Part shown: piece by piece, positions 12,501 to 25,033 of the stretch
How the letters are laid out: every line of letters starts with the position of its first letter
How positions within the stretch are numbered: the first letter of the stretch is position 1
Source: Saccharum officinarum
Taxonomy: Eukaryota > Streptophyta > Magnoliopsida > Poales > Poaceae
Length of the DNA stretch: 64,000 nucleotides
Reading direction: 5' to 3'
Assembly (NCBI GenBank): GCA_020631735.1
Contig: CM036179.1
Location: 19,454,463 to 19,518,462, forward strand
Notes under the pieces: model-generated
The model's database searches: none
Told to the model about the DNA's origin: nothing
Seen by the model: the letters and a program-made list of their open reading frames with translations, nothing else
Made by a program: the position numbers and the translations under genes

Positions 12501-14464
12501 ATTACTCAGCTGTTGGTTTGATGTCCAGAAGGTAGCAATTTCTAGTTCTAGTACTTTGATTAACTTTGTCATGCTTGGGTATTGAAATGTGACTCATATC
12601 TTGATGATACTTGAGTGGTACCCTGTAATCTTGTGAGACTTGTTTCTTGAGTTATGTGCTTGCCCTCTTCTATGTTATGTCTTCTTGAGGATTAAGTTAA
12701 TTAGCTCTAGGGTTTATGTGAACTTTGGTATGCTTGCATGATTACTTGTTTATTTCACTTCTTTGTATTCATACATATGCATTATTGCACCTCATTTAGG
12801 TACGTTAGCTGAAGCACATGAAGGACCTGACGTGGAGCCAAACCCGACGACGGTGTTTGGTGGAACTATCCCGAAGATGGATGTACTCAGCGAGATTCAT
12901 CTGACATACTCTAACTTGAGTCGGATCCCAGGCAAGCCCCGGAGCATTATAAGCCTCCTATCTTCAAAGCAATTAATTATATATATGTTATAAGTATTGT
13001 TGCATTAAGTGGTAGGAGTTGGTTGAAAACCTTGCTGCATTATATCATTCCTTGTCCAGATATATGAATCCCTGAATCCTACATAGACAAGGATCGAGTA
13101 GATGCTTAGCCCTGCTTTAAGCGGTAGAAGTCAGGTGATTTACTGTCACCTGCGAGATGTAGGGATATTCATATATGGCACGGTTGGCTATATTTGCTAT
13201 CGTGGAATGGAACCATGTGTTAATAAAATGAAATGAGACCGGACGGGATGACGATAGTGAAGCAACAAGGCATGGAGGTCTTGGGTGTGAATCTATCCCC
13301 GTCTGAGTCGTTTAAGGACCGATTCACTGTACGTCCTTGAGTCATGTTGAACGCAGTCTAACACTTAGTTGGCCAGATAAGTCGTTCCGACCGCGAAGCC
13401 GAGTAATGTGATTCAGGCCGGGAATCAAATGGTAGGTTGCTTCTTGGAGGAGAGAAAGGATGTGCTTGGGGACATTGGCGTGAGACCAAGGGGGGTTAGA
13501 GTCCCTATCACCTAGCAGAGTGTCGCCCTTGGGGTCGCGACATCATTCGGACCCGTGATTCTTGAATCATATGAAAAGGTGGCCTGTGCGACCCTGGCAG
13601 GGGTCTGCACGGTGAGTGTTAGAAATACCCCTCCAGCTGGATAGGAATTCGATTCGAATCACCGTCGCTCCCGGTTAGTGAGCACTTGACTTGAGCAGCG
13701 GCAACGTAGATTCAATTAAATTGAACGGATGGTTAATTGGATCACGATGAAAAGGTTGCCTCAATTTATACCTGCTATGGTTAATATTGTTTGCTCCTAA
13801 TAAAGTGAGTGCTCTAGTACAGGTTCTAATATAGATGATAGGTTAATGATAATTAACTTGATACTTAAGCATTAATGATTGATCATCTATATTAAGCTTT
13901 TATGCAAAATGTTGTCAAGTTAGCCCCACTTTATATCAGCCTTGCATGATCCTTAGTGTCACCTTATTTCTGGTTTCTGACGGGTAAGTCTAGCTGAGTA
14001 CCTTCTTGTACTCAGGGTTTTATCCCCACTTGTTGCAGGTTATGATGTATCATGGCGACTGCAAGAGTTGGTTGACTCCTGCCGTAGAGGCGGAGTGTGA
14101 TCATGGGCATGATCCTTCTTATTTACCTTATCTGTAATGCTTTTGTTGGAAGTCGACCGTGGTACTGGCATGTATTTGAAATAAGATTAATGTTAGTTTC
14201 AAATTACTTTGCTTCCGCTACTTTTCAATGTAAGTTCTAATAACTATGTTGAACTCCGATGTATATTGAATTACTTGCGAAATGGTTGTAACATGTGACT
14301 TGTTATGTTGAATCACTACGATCTTGGCTTGTATGTTGGTTGGTTTGAAATCCCTCGTGATTTCATTGGACTACCGGAGTTATATGGGCTCAAGTGCGAG
14401 AATTTGATCATTTCGGTGATTGTTTTTGTACTTGTGCTCTTATAATTTGGTCGGTTCTGTTACA
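9529..14464 (+). repeat. 3' LTR of long-LTR element (copy C, 4.9 kb)
   Basis: The LTR starts TATAACACCCC (TG changed to TA) after the polypurine tract and ends TGTTACA, giving 4936 bp. It holds a GC- and CT-rich island at about 10390-11000, AT-rich sequence with degenerate repeats (each about 150-200 bp, marked by 'aagctttcc' and 'gttgtag') at about 11480-12500, a short exon-like acidic patch at about 12800-12950, and a highly conserved block at 13290-14464. No protein of confidence is encoded; ORFs in the GC island overlap in several frames. Confidence 0.8.
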
Positions 14465-16475
14465 GAAAGGTCCTAATATGACTAGAGGGGAGGGTGAATA
14501 GCCTATTAAAAATTCTACAAACTCACTAGAGCAAAAGGTTAGTATAACAAATGGCGAAATACAATTTTGCTCTAGCTCTACAAGAGTTGTAAGCCACCTA
14601 TCTAACAATTCTAGTAACTATGATTACTAATACAATCAATGGCTAAGTCACTACGAGCTCTCAAAAGCCAGTTACACTAAAGAGCTCAACTAGGTGACAA
14701 GCTACACTAGCAAAGATAATACAAGTTCTTAAAACTAATTACACTAAAGAGCTTGTTACAACTAGTTTGCGAAATGTAAATAGAGGGGATGTGATCTTTA
14801 TACCGCCGCATAGGGGATGAACCAATCACAATATATGATGACCAATCACCAGGAGAAATCTAATCATACACAAGATGGACACAAGATTTTTCTTTCGAGA
14901 TTCACGTGCTTGCCGGCACGCTAGTCCCCATCGTGTCGACCAACACTTGGTGGTTCAGCGGCTAAGAGGTGTAGCACGAACCTCGTTCAATCCATGGACA
15001 CCGTAAGAACCTACCCACAAGTGAGGTAACTCAATGATACAAGCAATTTACTAGAGTTGCCTTTGGCGCTCCACCGGGCAAGACACAACACTCCTCACAA
15101 ATCATCGGGAGGTGGCCAAGAACAAGCACCATGCTTGCCACAACTCCTCCGCTGCCTTCAAGCTATCTAGATGGCGGCAACCACCAAGAGAAACAAGAAT
15201 CCCACAGCCAAAGATCACCCAAGTACCACTAAGATGCAAACTCACAAGCACAATGCACTTGGATCACTCAATCTCACTTTGCATTAACAATCAAGTAAGG
15301 GAGATGAGTGGGAGGGAGTATGCTCAGCTCAAGAGGATGTCAAGATGTTCAAAATATCAAGAGAGTTCCCCAAGAGCCGGCCAACACATATTTATAAGGG
15401 TCCCAAAAGAATAGAGCCGTTAGGCTCACATTCCAGTATTCCCCAATAGCATCGGACGCGTAGGTGCTGCTGCACCTAACGTAGCTCAGCGTCCGGTGGC
15501 TACGCTGCTCGCCCACTGGATTGCTGCCACATGTCACGTTTGAAGGAGGACCGCTGGATCGCCAACGGTCAAAAACTTACAGTGCTCGCGTACATGCCAC
15601 ACCGGACGCACCTCTCATTTGCACCGGACGCTACAGGGCCAGCATCCGGTCGACTCCAGTAAGATTCCAGAGAGGGAAAACGCGCACTGGACGCGTCCAC
15701 TGGGGGGCGATCGGACGCACCCCAGCGTCCAATGATCACTCGGCCTTGCCACGCACTTACATCATCATGCACCGGACGATGAACAGTGTCGAGCCAGCGT
15801 CCGATACTCAACCCTCACGAGCCATCGGACGCGTCGGTGCAAACTCCGCCGCCGCGCTGTTTCTGCACAACACACCGGACGCTGGGCCAACGTCCAATGC
15901 CTTCGAAAGCAGCGTCCAGTGCACAAAAACAGTGAAGAACACTTCCAAAAAAACGCTGAATGCCGCCGAGAGAGTCCCAACCCCATCTCTACCGCTCAAA
16001 CTCCACCTCCTTCGCAAATGTGCTAACACCACCAAGTGTACATCACCATATGCATGTGTGTTAACATTTTCCACAATCATTTTGAAGGAGTTAGGTTAGC
16101 TGTCCACTAGATCTAAATGCATATGCAAATGAGTACGGCTATCGATAGCCCTGGAAATTCCTCTCTTTATAGTACGGCTATCGATTCTAAATGTGATCAC
16201 ACTCTCTATGGTGTCTTAATCACCGAAAGCAAACCCCTATGATATACCTTTGCCTTGATTTCCATCGGGTTTTGTTTTTCTCTTTCTTCTTTTTCAAATG
16301 TGAAGCACTTGATCATCTTTTGGTCATCACCATCATCACCATGATCATCTCTAGGCTCCACCACTTGGCATGGGACTTTATCATTTCATATCTACACACT
16401 TAGCATAATGATTTGTCCTCAGATTTCATCAATTATCTAAAATCAAACTAGGGCTTTTAGCCGGGCAAATATGCT
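14465..16475 (-). repeat. SIRE/Maximus-type Copia LTR, reversed, apparently solo
   Basis: Read on the minus strand this matches the anatomy of the SIRE LTR at 52042-53636. Its 3' end is the 'tattcaccc...tagatcctttc' class of terminus (here 14465-14505, reversed), and its 5' start resembles 'gcatttgccc...ccctagttt' near 16440-16475. A GC-rich array of CGGACGC and GCGTCCGGT motifs lies at about 15450-15920. No gag or pol flanks it, so it is most likely a solo LTR. Its 3' end is cut or abutted by the long LTR ending at 14464. The higher-coordinate edge is approximate. Confidence 0.65.
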
Positions 16476-16684
16476 GACATGTCTAAATGTGATAAATATA
16501 TGCCTAAACGTATCTCTCAACAATTTTTTTAATATTTTATATATGTAGTTAGTATTTATAAAGAAAAATCATATTGTTATGCTGTAAAATGAATATTTAT
16601 AGGGGTATTAATATTTTTATACTGTGTTGGGAGGGGGGCCACGAGCCCACGACCCCTGCTAGTCCCCCATTGGTTCCGCCTCTG
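16476..16684. mobile_element. hAT-like terminus (partial)
   Basis: An AT-rich stretch ends at 16672-16684 with a sequence whose reverse complement is CAGAGGCGGAACC. This is very like the CAGGGGCGGA terminus of the hAT element at 31140. It lies exactly where the integrase relic beginning at 16685 breaks off. The opposite terminus was not found, so this may be a truncated hAT or a fragment. Confidence 0.35.
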
Positions 16685-17015
16685 ATGACCACCATAATTG
16701 TGTCAAATCTGGAAGACTTTGGCAGATCTTCCACAAAGTCCATTGACACCACTTTCGAAGCCTACTGTGGCACAGGTAATGGCTGCAATAAGCTAGCTGG
16801 TTTACTAGCCTGCTGACACATAGAGCAAGACCTAATAAAATCTCTGATGGTGGCCTTCATATGCCTGGCCAAGTGAAAAGCTGCCTAATTATGTAATAAG
16901 AGGTCTGAAATCCTGAGTATTCCCCAATCCACTACTATGCACAGCTTGGATCACATGCTGCTGAGCCAAGGAATTGCTGCCTAACCATATCCTTCCTTTA
17001 GTCATGAACCCGCTG
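16685..17015 (-). pseudogene. Gypsy integrase relic
   Basis: Reading the minus strand from about 17015 down gives the integrase zinc-binding region of a Ty3/Gypsy pol: KGRIWLGSN, a QQHVIQAVHSSGLG-like stretch, then FIRSCSMCQQ and a LLQPLPVP-like linker. The core start VSMDFVEDLPKSS...TIMVVI follows at about 16685-16765, with a frameshift just before it. The catalytic core after the first Asp is absent because the sequence ends at the hAT-like terminus. This is a dead fragment, not a gene. Confidence 0.75.
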
Positions 17016-17280
17016 GGGATCGGTCAGGATAACTGGAAATGGAGTTCGGGGAAGGAATCAGCAGAGAGTTTAGGGAGGAAGCAAGAACTGCAGAGGACAG
17101 GATTTGTTATCCAGATGTCAGGAGTTCAATTGTTCAATCATTCAGACTTCTCATGACACGGCGCTTATATACGCCCACCTAGCTACAAGCCGCCCTACAC
17201 CGTTACACAACTGCCTAACAGCAGACTAACGGAAGACTAACAACCCACTCTCACAGTGTCATACTACCCCACCATGCGAG
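17016..17280 (-). repeat. Possible LTR fragment next to the integrase relic
   Basis: On the minus strand this stretch has a promoter look: a TATATAAGC box near 17165-17175, followed by a short leader-like sequence leading toward the integrase relic. It could be an LTR of the same decayed element after an internal deletion. No terminal repeats or target duplication confirm it. Confidence 0.3.
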
Positions 17281-17419
17281 TCGCCGCCGTCAGCCGTTTT
17301 CTTTGTTGTCGGACGCCCAACAGTGAGTCTTCCCCGCTTTCTTCTTAGTCATTCTGACACTCTGATGATGGCCCCGCCACTCCGCACTCGGCTTGCCGCT
17401 CTTGGGGTCCAAGAATCCC

Positions 17420-17427
17420 CTATAAAT
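17420..17427 (+). promoter_or_regulatory. TATA box of the GH127 gene
   Basis: CTATAAAT lies about 105 bp before the ATG at 17530, within a GC-rich segment (17280-17529) with no transposon features. It implies a 5' UTR of roughly 75-80 nt. Only about 250 bp separate the ATG from the transposon remnants upstream. Confidence 0.6.
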
Positions 17428-18755
17428 CCGTCCGCTCTCCCCGATGCGTACAAGTGTCAGTCGTTCACTACCTAGTAGTCCGTAGTCGGTCCACTTCATC
17501 TATCACTATCAGCTTGCAAGAAAGGGGTCATGGCGCGAGCGCCGAGCGTGGCGGCGGCGGCCGCGCTGGGGATCGTGGTGCTGCTGGCCGCCGCCGCCGA
17601 CTTCCGCGGCGCGGAAGGGAAATCGTGCACGAACTCGTTGCTGGGATTGACTTCATCGCACACGGAGCGCGCGGCGGCGCAGCTGCGGCCGGGGCCGCCG
17701 GCGACGGCGCTCCAGCCCATCGTCCACCGCTACGGCCACGACCACGACCACGGACACGAGCAGCACCTCACCCCGACCGACGAGTCCACCTGGATGTCGC
17801 TCATGCCGCGGCGGGCGCCGCAGCACGAGGAGGCGTTCGACTGGCTCATGCTCTACCGCAAGCTCCGCCACAGCCACCGCCACAGCCACCGCCACCGGGG
17901 TCACGGCTGGGCCGTTCCTCTCCGAGGCGTCCCTGCACGACGTGCGGCTGGAGCCGGGCAGCCTGTACTGGCGAGCCCAGCAGACCAACCTGGAGTACCT
18001 GCTCCTCCTGGACGTCGACCGCCTCGTCTGGAGCTTCCGCAAGCAGGCCGGGCTGACGGCGCCGGGAACTCCCTACGGCGGGTGGGAGGGCCCTGACTTC
18101 GAGCTCCGGGGACACTTCGTTGGTGCGCCGCCGGATCTCCGTTTGGCTTTGATTTTGGAGCATTTACCCAGAACAACCACGCAGCTAGACTGAATTTTAG
18201 TGTCTTGCTGTTGTTCTTTTCAGGGCATTACCTGAGTGCTACTGCAAAGATGTGGGCTAGCACACACAATGACACTCTCAATGCAAAAATGTCATCTGTC
18301 GTCGAAGCGCTCTACGAATGCCAGAAGAAGATGGGCACAGGGTACCTGTCGGCCTTCCCGTCGGAGTTCTTCGATCGGGTTGAGGCCATCAAGGATGTCT
18401 GGGCTCCTTACTACACAATCCACAAGGTGAACTGGTGAAGGAGTGTTTCCATTTCTACTTCTTGATTAATATGTAAATATCGTCGCCGAGTTGAGTGAGT
18501 TTAATTTTCGATTTGCAGATTATGCAAGGCCTTCTTGATCAGTACACAGTGGCTGGGAATGCCAAGGCTCTTGACATGGTGGTAAACATGGCTAATTATT
18601 TCAGTGACCGTGTGAAGAATGTCATACAGAAATATAGCATTGAGAGGCACTGGGAGTCTCTCAATGATGAGTTTGGTGGGATGAATGATGTGCTCTATCA
18701 GCTCTACACGATAACGGTGATTTGCTGTTTGTTACAAACTTAAAATTGTAGCATA

Positions 18756-18988
18756 CTCCCTCTGTCCCTAAATATCTGTCGTTTTCGCTTTCTGAGAAAC
18801 AACTTTGACTAAATATATATTAAAAATATTAATACATATGGTACATAATGAGTATCATTGGAAAGATCTTTGAATCTAGTTTTTTAATAAATTTATTTGG
18901 AGATAGAAATGTGCAAGTATTTTCTAAAAATCGAGTCAAACTTGCGGCACGCACACCAACAGCGACAATTATTTAGGGACGGAGGGAG
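18756..18988. mobile_element. Stowaway-type MITE in intron 3
   Basis: A 233-bp element has terminal inverted repeats CTCCCTCTGTCCCTAAATA and its near-complement TATTTAGGGACGGAGGGAG (the exact end reads ATTATTTAGGGACGGAGGGAG), flanked on both sides by TA. The TA duplication and the CTCCCTC start are the Stowaway (Tc1/mariner) signature. It sits wholly inside intron 3, so splicing should tolerate it. Confidence 0.9.
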
Positions 18989-21277
18989 TAGATTAATACA
19001 GTCATGTCTAGCTGATATTCTTCCTTACTATTAATTGGGCAGAATGATCTGAAGTATTTGACATTAGCTCATCTCTTTGATAAGCCATGCTTTCTTGGGC
19101 TGCTTGCAGTTCAGGTATGCTGAACACTGATCTGATTTCCTAATTGTGAATCTTCAGCTATCTGCTGATAGATATGGATTATTTATGTCTAATTTACAAT
19201 AATGACTAAAATAGAACTTAACCAGTTTAGTCTTTAATCTTTAACTACGTTAAGACCTGTGATTACTAACTTCAATCTAATCCTTTTATCATCCGGTGGC
19301 CACTACAATACTACATGTCTATACATCAAACACATTTTTAATGATGCCACCACCCAACTGAACTTGGGTTCCTAGTCTGTTCCTCTTGAAGGATTTTCAT
19401 TTGAGAGAGAGCCTTCGTGTGTGTGTGTTTCATTTCAGGCTGACAGTATTTCCGGCTTTCATTCCAACACACACATTCCAGTTGTCATTGGTGCGCAAAT
19501 GAGGTATGAAGTTACTGGAGATCCTCTTTACAAGGTAAAATTCAATTATATCTTATTACAAGAGAGTTGAGTATTCCATTTTCACAGACAGTGCACGTTC
19601 TTATCAGTTTCGATTATGATGCTGGTTATTGTTCATAAGGGGTAACAAGTGGATTATTTTACTTCTTTCCCATATCAGTATACTTTTTGGCTTAAGAAAA
19701 TCAAAGATATGCATAACTCTTGCTGTTATTAGTAAAATTCTGAGTGTACGACTCTGAATCTCAAGTAGTACCAGCTTGTCTTCTTTTCATTGGTTCTCTG
19801 CCATTTGGGTGAAGCTGACCATAAGCCTCATTTTGAAACAGCAAATTGCGTCATTCTTTATGGGTACAATAAATTCTTCTCATAGCTATGCAACTGGTGG
19901 CACATCTGCTGGTGAATTCTGGTATAACTTCTACGTGCCTGATTCACTGACATCCATAGTATATAGATAACTACATTTCAGAAGGAACTTATGCTCTTAA
20001 CTGCTTTTCAGTACCTATCCAAAGCGTTTAGCTGGGACTCTGAGTACTGAGAATGAGGAATCTTGCACCACCTACAACATGCTTAAGGTTGACAATCATC
20101 AAACCACCTAAAACTTATGTTCTCTTGTTTAGATATGTGTCATAAGCAGCCTATGTGCAGATTTCTCGCAACCTATTCAGATGGACAAAGGAAATAGCAT
20201 ATGCAGATTACTACGAAAGGGCATTGATAAATGGTGTTTTAAGCATTCAAAGGGGGACAGATCCTGGTGTGATGATTTACATGCTACCCCAGGCCCCTGG
20301 ACACTCTAAGGCTGTGAGTTATCATGGTTGGGGAACAAAGTATGATTCATTCTGGTGTTGTTATGGGACAGGTAATATAAAAAATCACCAACATTTATCT
20401 GTGCTGACTTGATGTGATTTCCACAGTAATTGCTGTGCTTGATTTCAGTCAACTGTTTCTCTTATTTTGATTCCATATGCTGAAGGCAGTGTCTAGCCCC
20501 TTCATTTTTAACCTCTTTACTTTATGTCTGTTAAAATTGCGGTTGCAATTATTTTTGAGCATATTGTTTGTTTCGAAATATTATCATTTCCATCTGCAGG
20601 TATAGAATCCTTTTCAAAACTTGGTGATTCTATTTACTTTGAGGAGAAAGGAGATTCACCTGCACTCAATATCATTCAGTACATACCAAGTACTTACAAC
20701 TGGAAAGCAGTTGGGCTTACTGTTACTCAGAAAATCAAAACCCTCAGCTCTTCTGACCAGCATCTTCAAATTTCACTCTCCATTTCTGCAAAGGTAATTA
20801 TTTTCAATTCTTTATACGTTAAATTCAGATAAAACATCTGCAGTCAGCACATTTGTTTTCTATTTGTTCAGACAGAAGGTCAGACTGCCAAATTGAATGT
20901 TAGAATTCCGTCGTGGACATTTGCTGATGGTGCAGGAGCAACTTTAAATGACAAAGATTTGGGGTCGATATCTCCAGGTAAAATCATTCTGTCGTGTCTA
21001 GCATTCAAATTACAATTGATCTTCTTAAGGCCACCTCATTACCTGATCTTATTCTGTGGGCAGGATCTTTCCTATCAATCACCAAACAGTGGAACTCAGA
21101 TGATCACTTAGCACTACGCTTTCCCATCAGGTTAAGGACTGAAGCAATTAAAGGTAATTCGTGAAGCTTCACATAATCCAAGATTGAAGGACAAATTGGT
21201 TAACCAGTGGTTGTAATAAAATACATAGGATGCTAGTAGCATAACAGATGTTGCTCCAATGTGTGCTAATATTGAAA

Positions 21278-24200
21278 TTTTTATAAAGCGAGAATACAAC
21301 AACAACAACATAGCCTTTTGTCCCAAGCAAGTTGGGGTAGGCTAGAGATGAAACCCAAAAGAGACGAGAAACATGGAGACACATAAAGGGACATAAAGGG
21401 CACAAGACAAAAGAGGTCACGGTTCAGGCACGTTGATTGCTAATCTCCAAGCGCTCCTGTCCATAGCTAAATCCTTGAGGATATTCCACTCCTTAAGATC
21501 TCTCTTAACGGACTCGTCCCAAGTTAGTTTAGGTCGACCTCTACCGCTCTTTACATTATCGGCCCGCTTTAGAACTCCACTACGCACCGGCGCCTCAGGA
21601 GGCCTCCGTTGGACATGTCCAAACCATCTCAACCGATGTTGAATCAATTTCTCCTCAATTGGTGCCACCCCAACCCTATCCCGAATATCGTCGTTCCGTA
21701 CTCTATCCCTCCTTGTGTGCCCACAACACCAACGCAACATACGCATCTCTGCTACACTCAATTGCTGGACATGTCGCCTTTTTGTAGACCAACACTCAGC
21801 ATCGTATAACATCGCCAGACGAATCGCCGTCCTATAGAACTTACCTTTCAGCTTCTGAGGCACCCTTTTGTCACAGAGAACGCCAGAAGCTTGACGCCAT
21901 TTCAACCAGCCGGCTGAAATTCTATACCTAACATCTTTATCAATGTCTCCATCCTTTTGTAGCATCGACCCTAAATACCGAAAAGTATCCTTCTTGGCCA
22001 CCACTTGCCCATCGAGGCTAACGTCTCCCTCCTCGTGCCTAGTCGCGCTGAAATCGCACCTCATGTACTCGGTCTTAGTCCTACTAAGTCTGAACCCTTT
22101 CGACTCTAACGTGTGCCTCCATAGTTCTAACTTCCTATTAACCCCCGCCCTACTGTCGTCAACTAGCACCACATCATTAGCAAAGAGCATACACCAAGGG
22201 ATATCACCTTGTATGTCCCTTGTGACCTCATCCATCACCAAAGCAAATAAATAAGGGCTCAAAGCTGACCCCCGATGCAGTCCTATTTTAATTGGAAAGT
22301 CACTGGTGTCGCCATCACATGTTCGGACAAACGTCACCACATCCTTGTACATATTCATGATGAGGGTAACGTACTTAGTTGGGACTTTGTGCTTTTCCAA
22401 GGCCCACCACATGACATTTCTCGGTACTTTGTCATATGCCTTCTCGAGGTCAATAAAGACCATGTGCAAGTCCTTCTTCTGCTCCCTATATCTCTCCATC
22501 AATTGTCGTAATAAGAAAATCGCCTCCATGGTCGACCTACCAGGCATGAACCCAAACTGATTTTGGGTCACATGTGTCACTCTCCTTAGGCGATGCTCGA
22601 TAACCCTCTCCCAGAGCTTCATCGTATGACTCATCAACTTAATCCCACGGTAGTTAGTACAACTTTGAACATCTCCCTTGTTCTTGAAGATAGGTACTAA
22701 TATACTTCTCCTCCATTCTTCGAGCATCTTGTTAGACCGAAAAATAAGGTTAAAAAGCTTAGTTAATCATACTATCGCTCTGGCGCCTAGGTATCTCCAC
22801 ACCTCAATGGGGATACCATCAGGGCCCATCGTTTTACCTCCCTTCATCCTCTTCAAATCCTCTCCGATCTCTGCCTCCTGAATTCTTCTCACAAAGCGTC
22901 TGTTGGTATCGTCAAATGAGTCGTCCAACTCAAGGGCAGGACCATCATTCTCCCCATTAAACAGCTTGTCGAAGTACTCTCTCCATCTGTCCTTGATCTC
23001 CTCATCCTTCACCAGAAGTCGATCTGTCTCATCCTTGATGCATTTTATTTGGTTGATGTCCCTTGTCTTCCTCTCGCGGATTCTAGCCATCCTATAAATG
23101 TCCTTCTCCCCTTCCTTCATGCCTAGCCGCTGATAAAGGCCATCATACGCCTGACCTTTTGCTACACTCATAGCTCGCTTTGCAACCCTCTTCGCTATTT
23201 TATAGCCCTCGATGTTGGCTACACTCTTGTCATGGTGGAGACGCTTGAAACACTCCTTCTTCTCCCTAATAGCCCTTTGCACCTCGTCATTCCACCACCA
23301 TGTGTCTTTCGCTTCCCGTTTGCCTCCCCTACTCACGCCAAACACTTACGAAGCCACCTTCCGGACACATGTTGCCATCTTTAGCCACATGTCGTCGGCA
23401 TCTTCTCCTTCATCACAAGGCCCCTCATCTAGCACCCTCTCCTTAAACGTCTGCGTTGCTTCCCCTCTAAGCTTCCACCACTTCGTTCTCGCAATTTTGG
23501 CCCGTTTGTCCCGGTGGACACGTACCCGAAAGCGAAAGTCCGCCACCACAAGCTTATGTTGAGGGACAGCACACTCCCCAGGTAACACCTTACAATCAAA
23601 GCAAGCACGTCTATCCTCCCTCCTTGCAAGGATAAAGTCGATCTGACTCGAGTGTTGTCCACTACGAAAGGTTACTAGATGAGATTCCCTCTTCCTAAAG
23701 AGGGTGTTCGCTATCAACAAGTCATAGGCCAGCGCGAAGTTCAAAACATCCTCCCCCTCTTGATTCCTACTACTATACCCGAACCCCCCGTGCACCCGCT
23801 CGAAACCTACATTAGTCGCACCAACATGGCCGTTGAGGTCTCCTCCTATAAAGAGTTTCTCGCTGATAGGCACGGTACTAACCATGCTATCAAGATCTTC
23901 CCAAAATTGCCTCTTGGTGCCCTCGCTAAGACCTACCTGAGGGACATAGGCACTGATCACATTCAGAGCCGAATCTCCAACTAGCAGCTTGACCAAGATA
24001 ATCCGGTCGCCTTGCCTCCTAACATCAACGACCCCATCCTTAAGGCTCCTATCGATCAAGATGCCTACACCATTCCTACCCGATGTTGTCCCCGTGTACC
24101 AAAGTTTGAAGCCAGTATTCTCCACCTCCTTCGCCTTCTGTCTCTTCCATTTAGTCTCCTGAACGCATAGAATATTTACACGCCTTCTAATTGCTGCATC

Positions 24201-24680
24201 GACTAGCTCTCTTAGCTTACCCGTTAGGGACCCTACATTCCAGCTATCTAGACGAATCCTAGTTGGCTCGACTAGCTTCCTTACCCTTCGCACCCGTCGA
24301 GAGAAGTGCGAAGACACTTGCTCATTTTTTACTACACCTGGGCGTAGATGTAGCGCGCCACTAAGGTTGCGACGGCCCGACCCTTGCTCATTTTTCATCG
24401 TACCCGGGTCACGATACGACGCGCCACTAAGGGGATGACGACCCGGCCCTTGCCCATTTAACACCACACCCAGGTTCCGATGTAGCGCGTCGCTAAGAGG
24501 GTTACGCCCCAACGAATCTCTTGTGGGTTTCAAATCCATGAGAGTGGCTGTTTTTTTTACTGTTGGTTCGCCAGACCTTAACACACCCTCCTCCTTTACC
24601 CGGGCTTGGGACCGGCTATGTTGAGACGACTTAAGAAAGTCTTCCAGTCAACATAGGCAGAGTTTTTATAAAGCGAGAAT
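21278..24680 (-). mobile_element. RTE-type LINE in intron 11 with 18-bp target duplication
   Basis: The element body is 21296-24662 (3367 bp), antisense to the host gene. It is bounded by two identical 18-bp copies of 'tttttataaagcgagaat' (21278-21295 and 24663-24680). Its 3' end, at the low-coordinate side, is a short run of GTT repeats, as expected for plant RTE LINEs; there is no poly(A). Its 5' leader (about 24585-24662) contains the 'ggtcccaagcccggg' stretch typical of plant RTE elements, so it seems nearly full length. It enlarges intron 11 to 3563 bp while leaving both splice sites intact. Confidence 0.9.
21417..24584 (-). pseudogene. LINE ORF: AP endonuclease plus reverse transcriptase
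   Basis: One frame of about 1056 codons spans the element, broken by two stops and no frameshift: TAA at about 23346 (just after ...CVRKVAS) and TAG at about 22767 (just after ...LGARAIV). The N-terminal third is an exonuclease-endonuclease-phosphatase domain (LDSWNVGSLTGK, VQETKWKR, GGDLNGHVG, SQIDFILARR). The rest is a reverse transcriptase ([50 protein letters not shown]). The catalytic box reads FANDVVL (about 22168-22190) where FADD is expected, so one metal-binding Asp is lost. A C-terminal region with a CCGHTRRDR motif follows. The copy is dead. Confidence 0.9.
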
Positions 24681-25033
24681 CTTGATCTGAATATTAACTG
24701 CTAGCTATCCCTTCAGATGACAGACCGGAGTATGCATCCATTCACGCAGTCCTGTTTGGGCCATTTGTTCTTGCTGGCCTATCCACCGGTGACTGGGATG
24801 CAAAAGCTGGCAATGGCAGTGCAATTTCAGATTGGATCACCGCTGTCCCTCCAGCGCACAACTCACAGCTGGTAACCTTCACACAAGTATCCAATGGGAA
24901 AACATTTGTCCTCTCAAGCGCAAATGGCAGCTTGACAATGCAAGAGCGACCTGAAGTTGATGGCACTGACACCACCATCCATGCGACATTCAGGGCACAC
25001 CCTCAGGACTCAACAGAGCTGCATGACATCTAC

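Larger units (their letters stand above)
4282..14464 (+). mobile_element. Non-autonomous long-LTR retrotransposon, 5' LTR truncated
   Basis: The element runs from a truncated 5' LTR (4282-5242), through a primer-binding site and an internal region of about 4.3 kb, to a purine tract and a full 3' LTR (9529-14464). The two LTR ends (4282-5242 and about 13506-14464) differ at only about ten positions by eye, so the insertion is young. LTRs end in TGTTACA and begin in a TGTAACACCCC-like sequence, a common pattern in grass Gypsy elements. I found no convincing gag, protease, RT or integrase, so the element would depend on proteins supplied elsewhere. Gypsy assignment is inference from the termini only. 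Confidence 0.75.

Noticed and set aside
15521..16099. 192-codon + strand ORF
   Set aside because: It lies across the CGGACGC array of a reversed Copia LTR and reads as low-complexity repeat translation.
17454..18056. 200-codon ORF overlapping GH127 exon 1
   Set aside because: It is the shadow frame of the GC-rich exon; the neighbouring frames match GH127 landmarks while this one gives Ala/Gly/Arg/Pro repeats.
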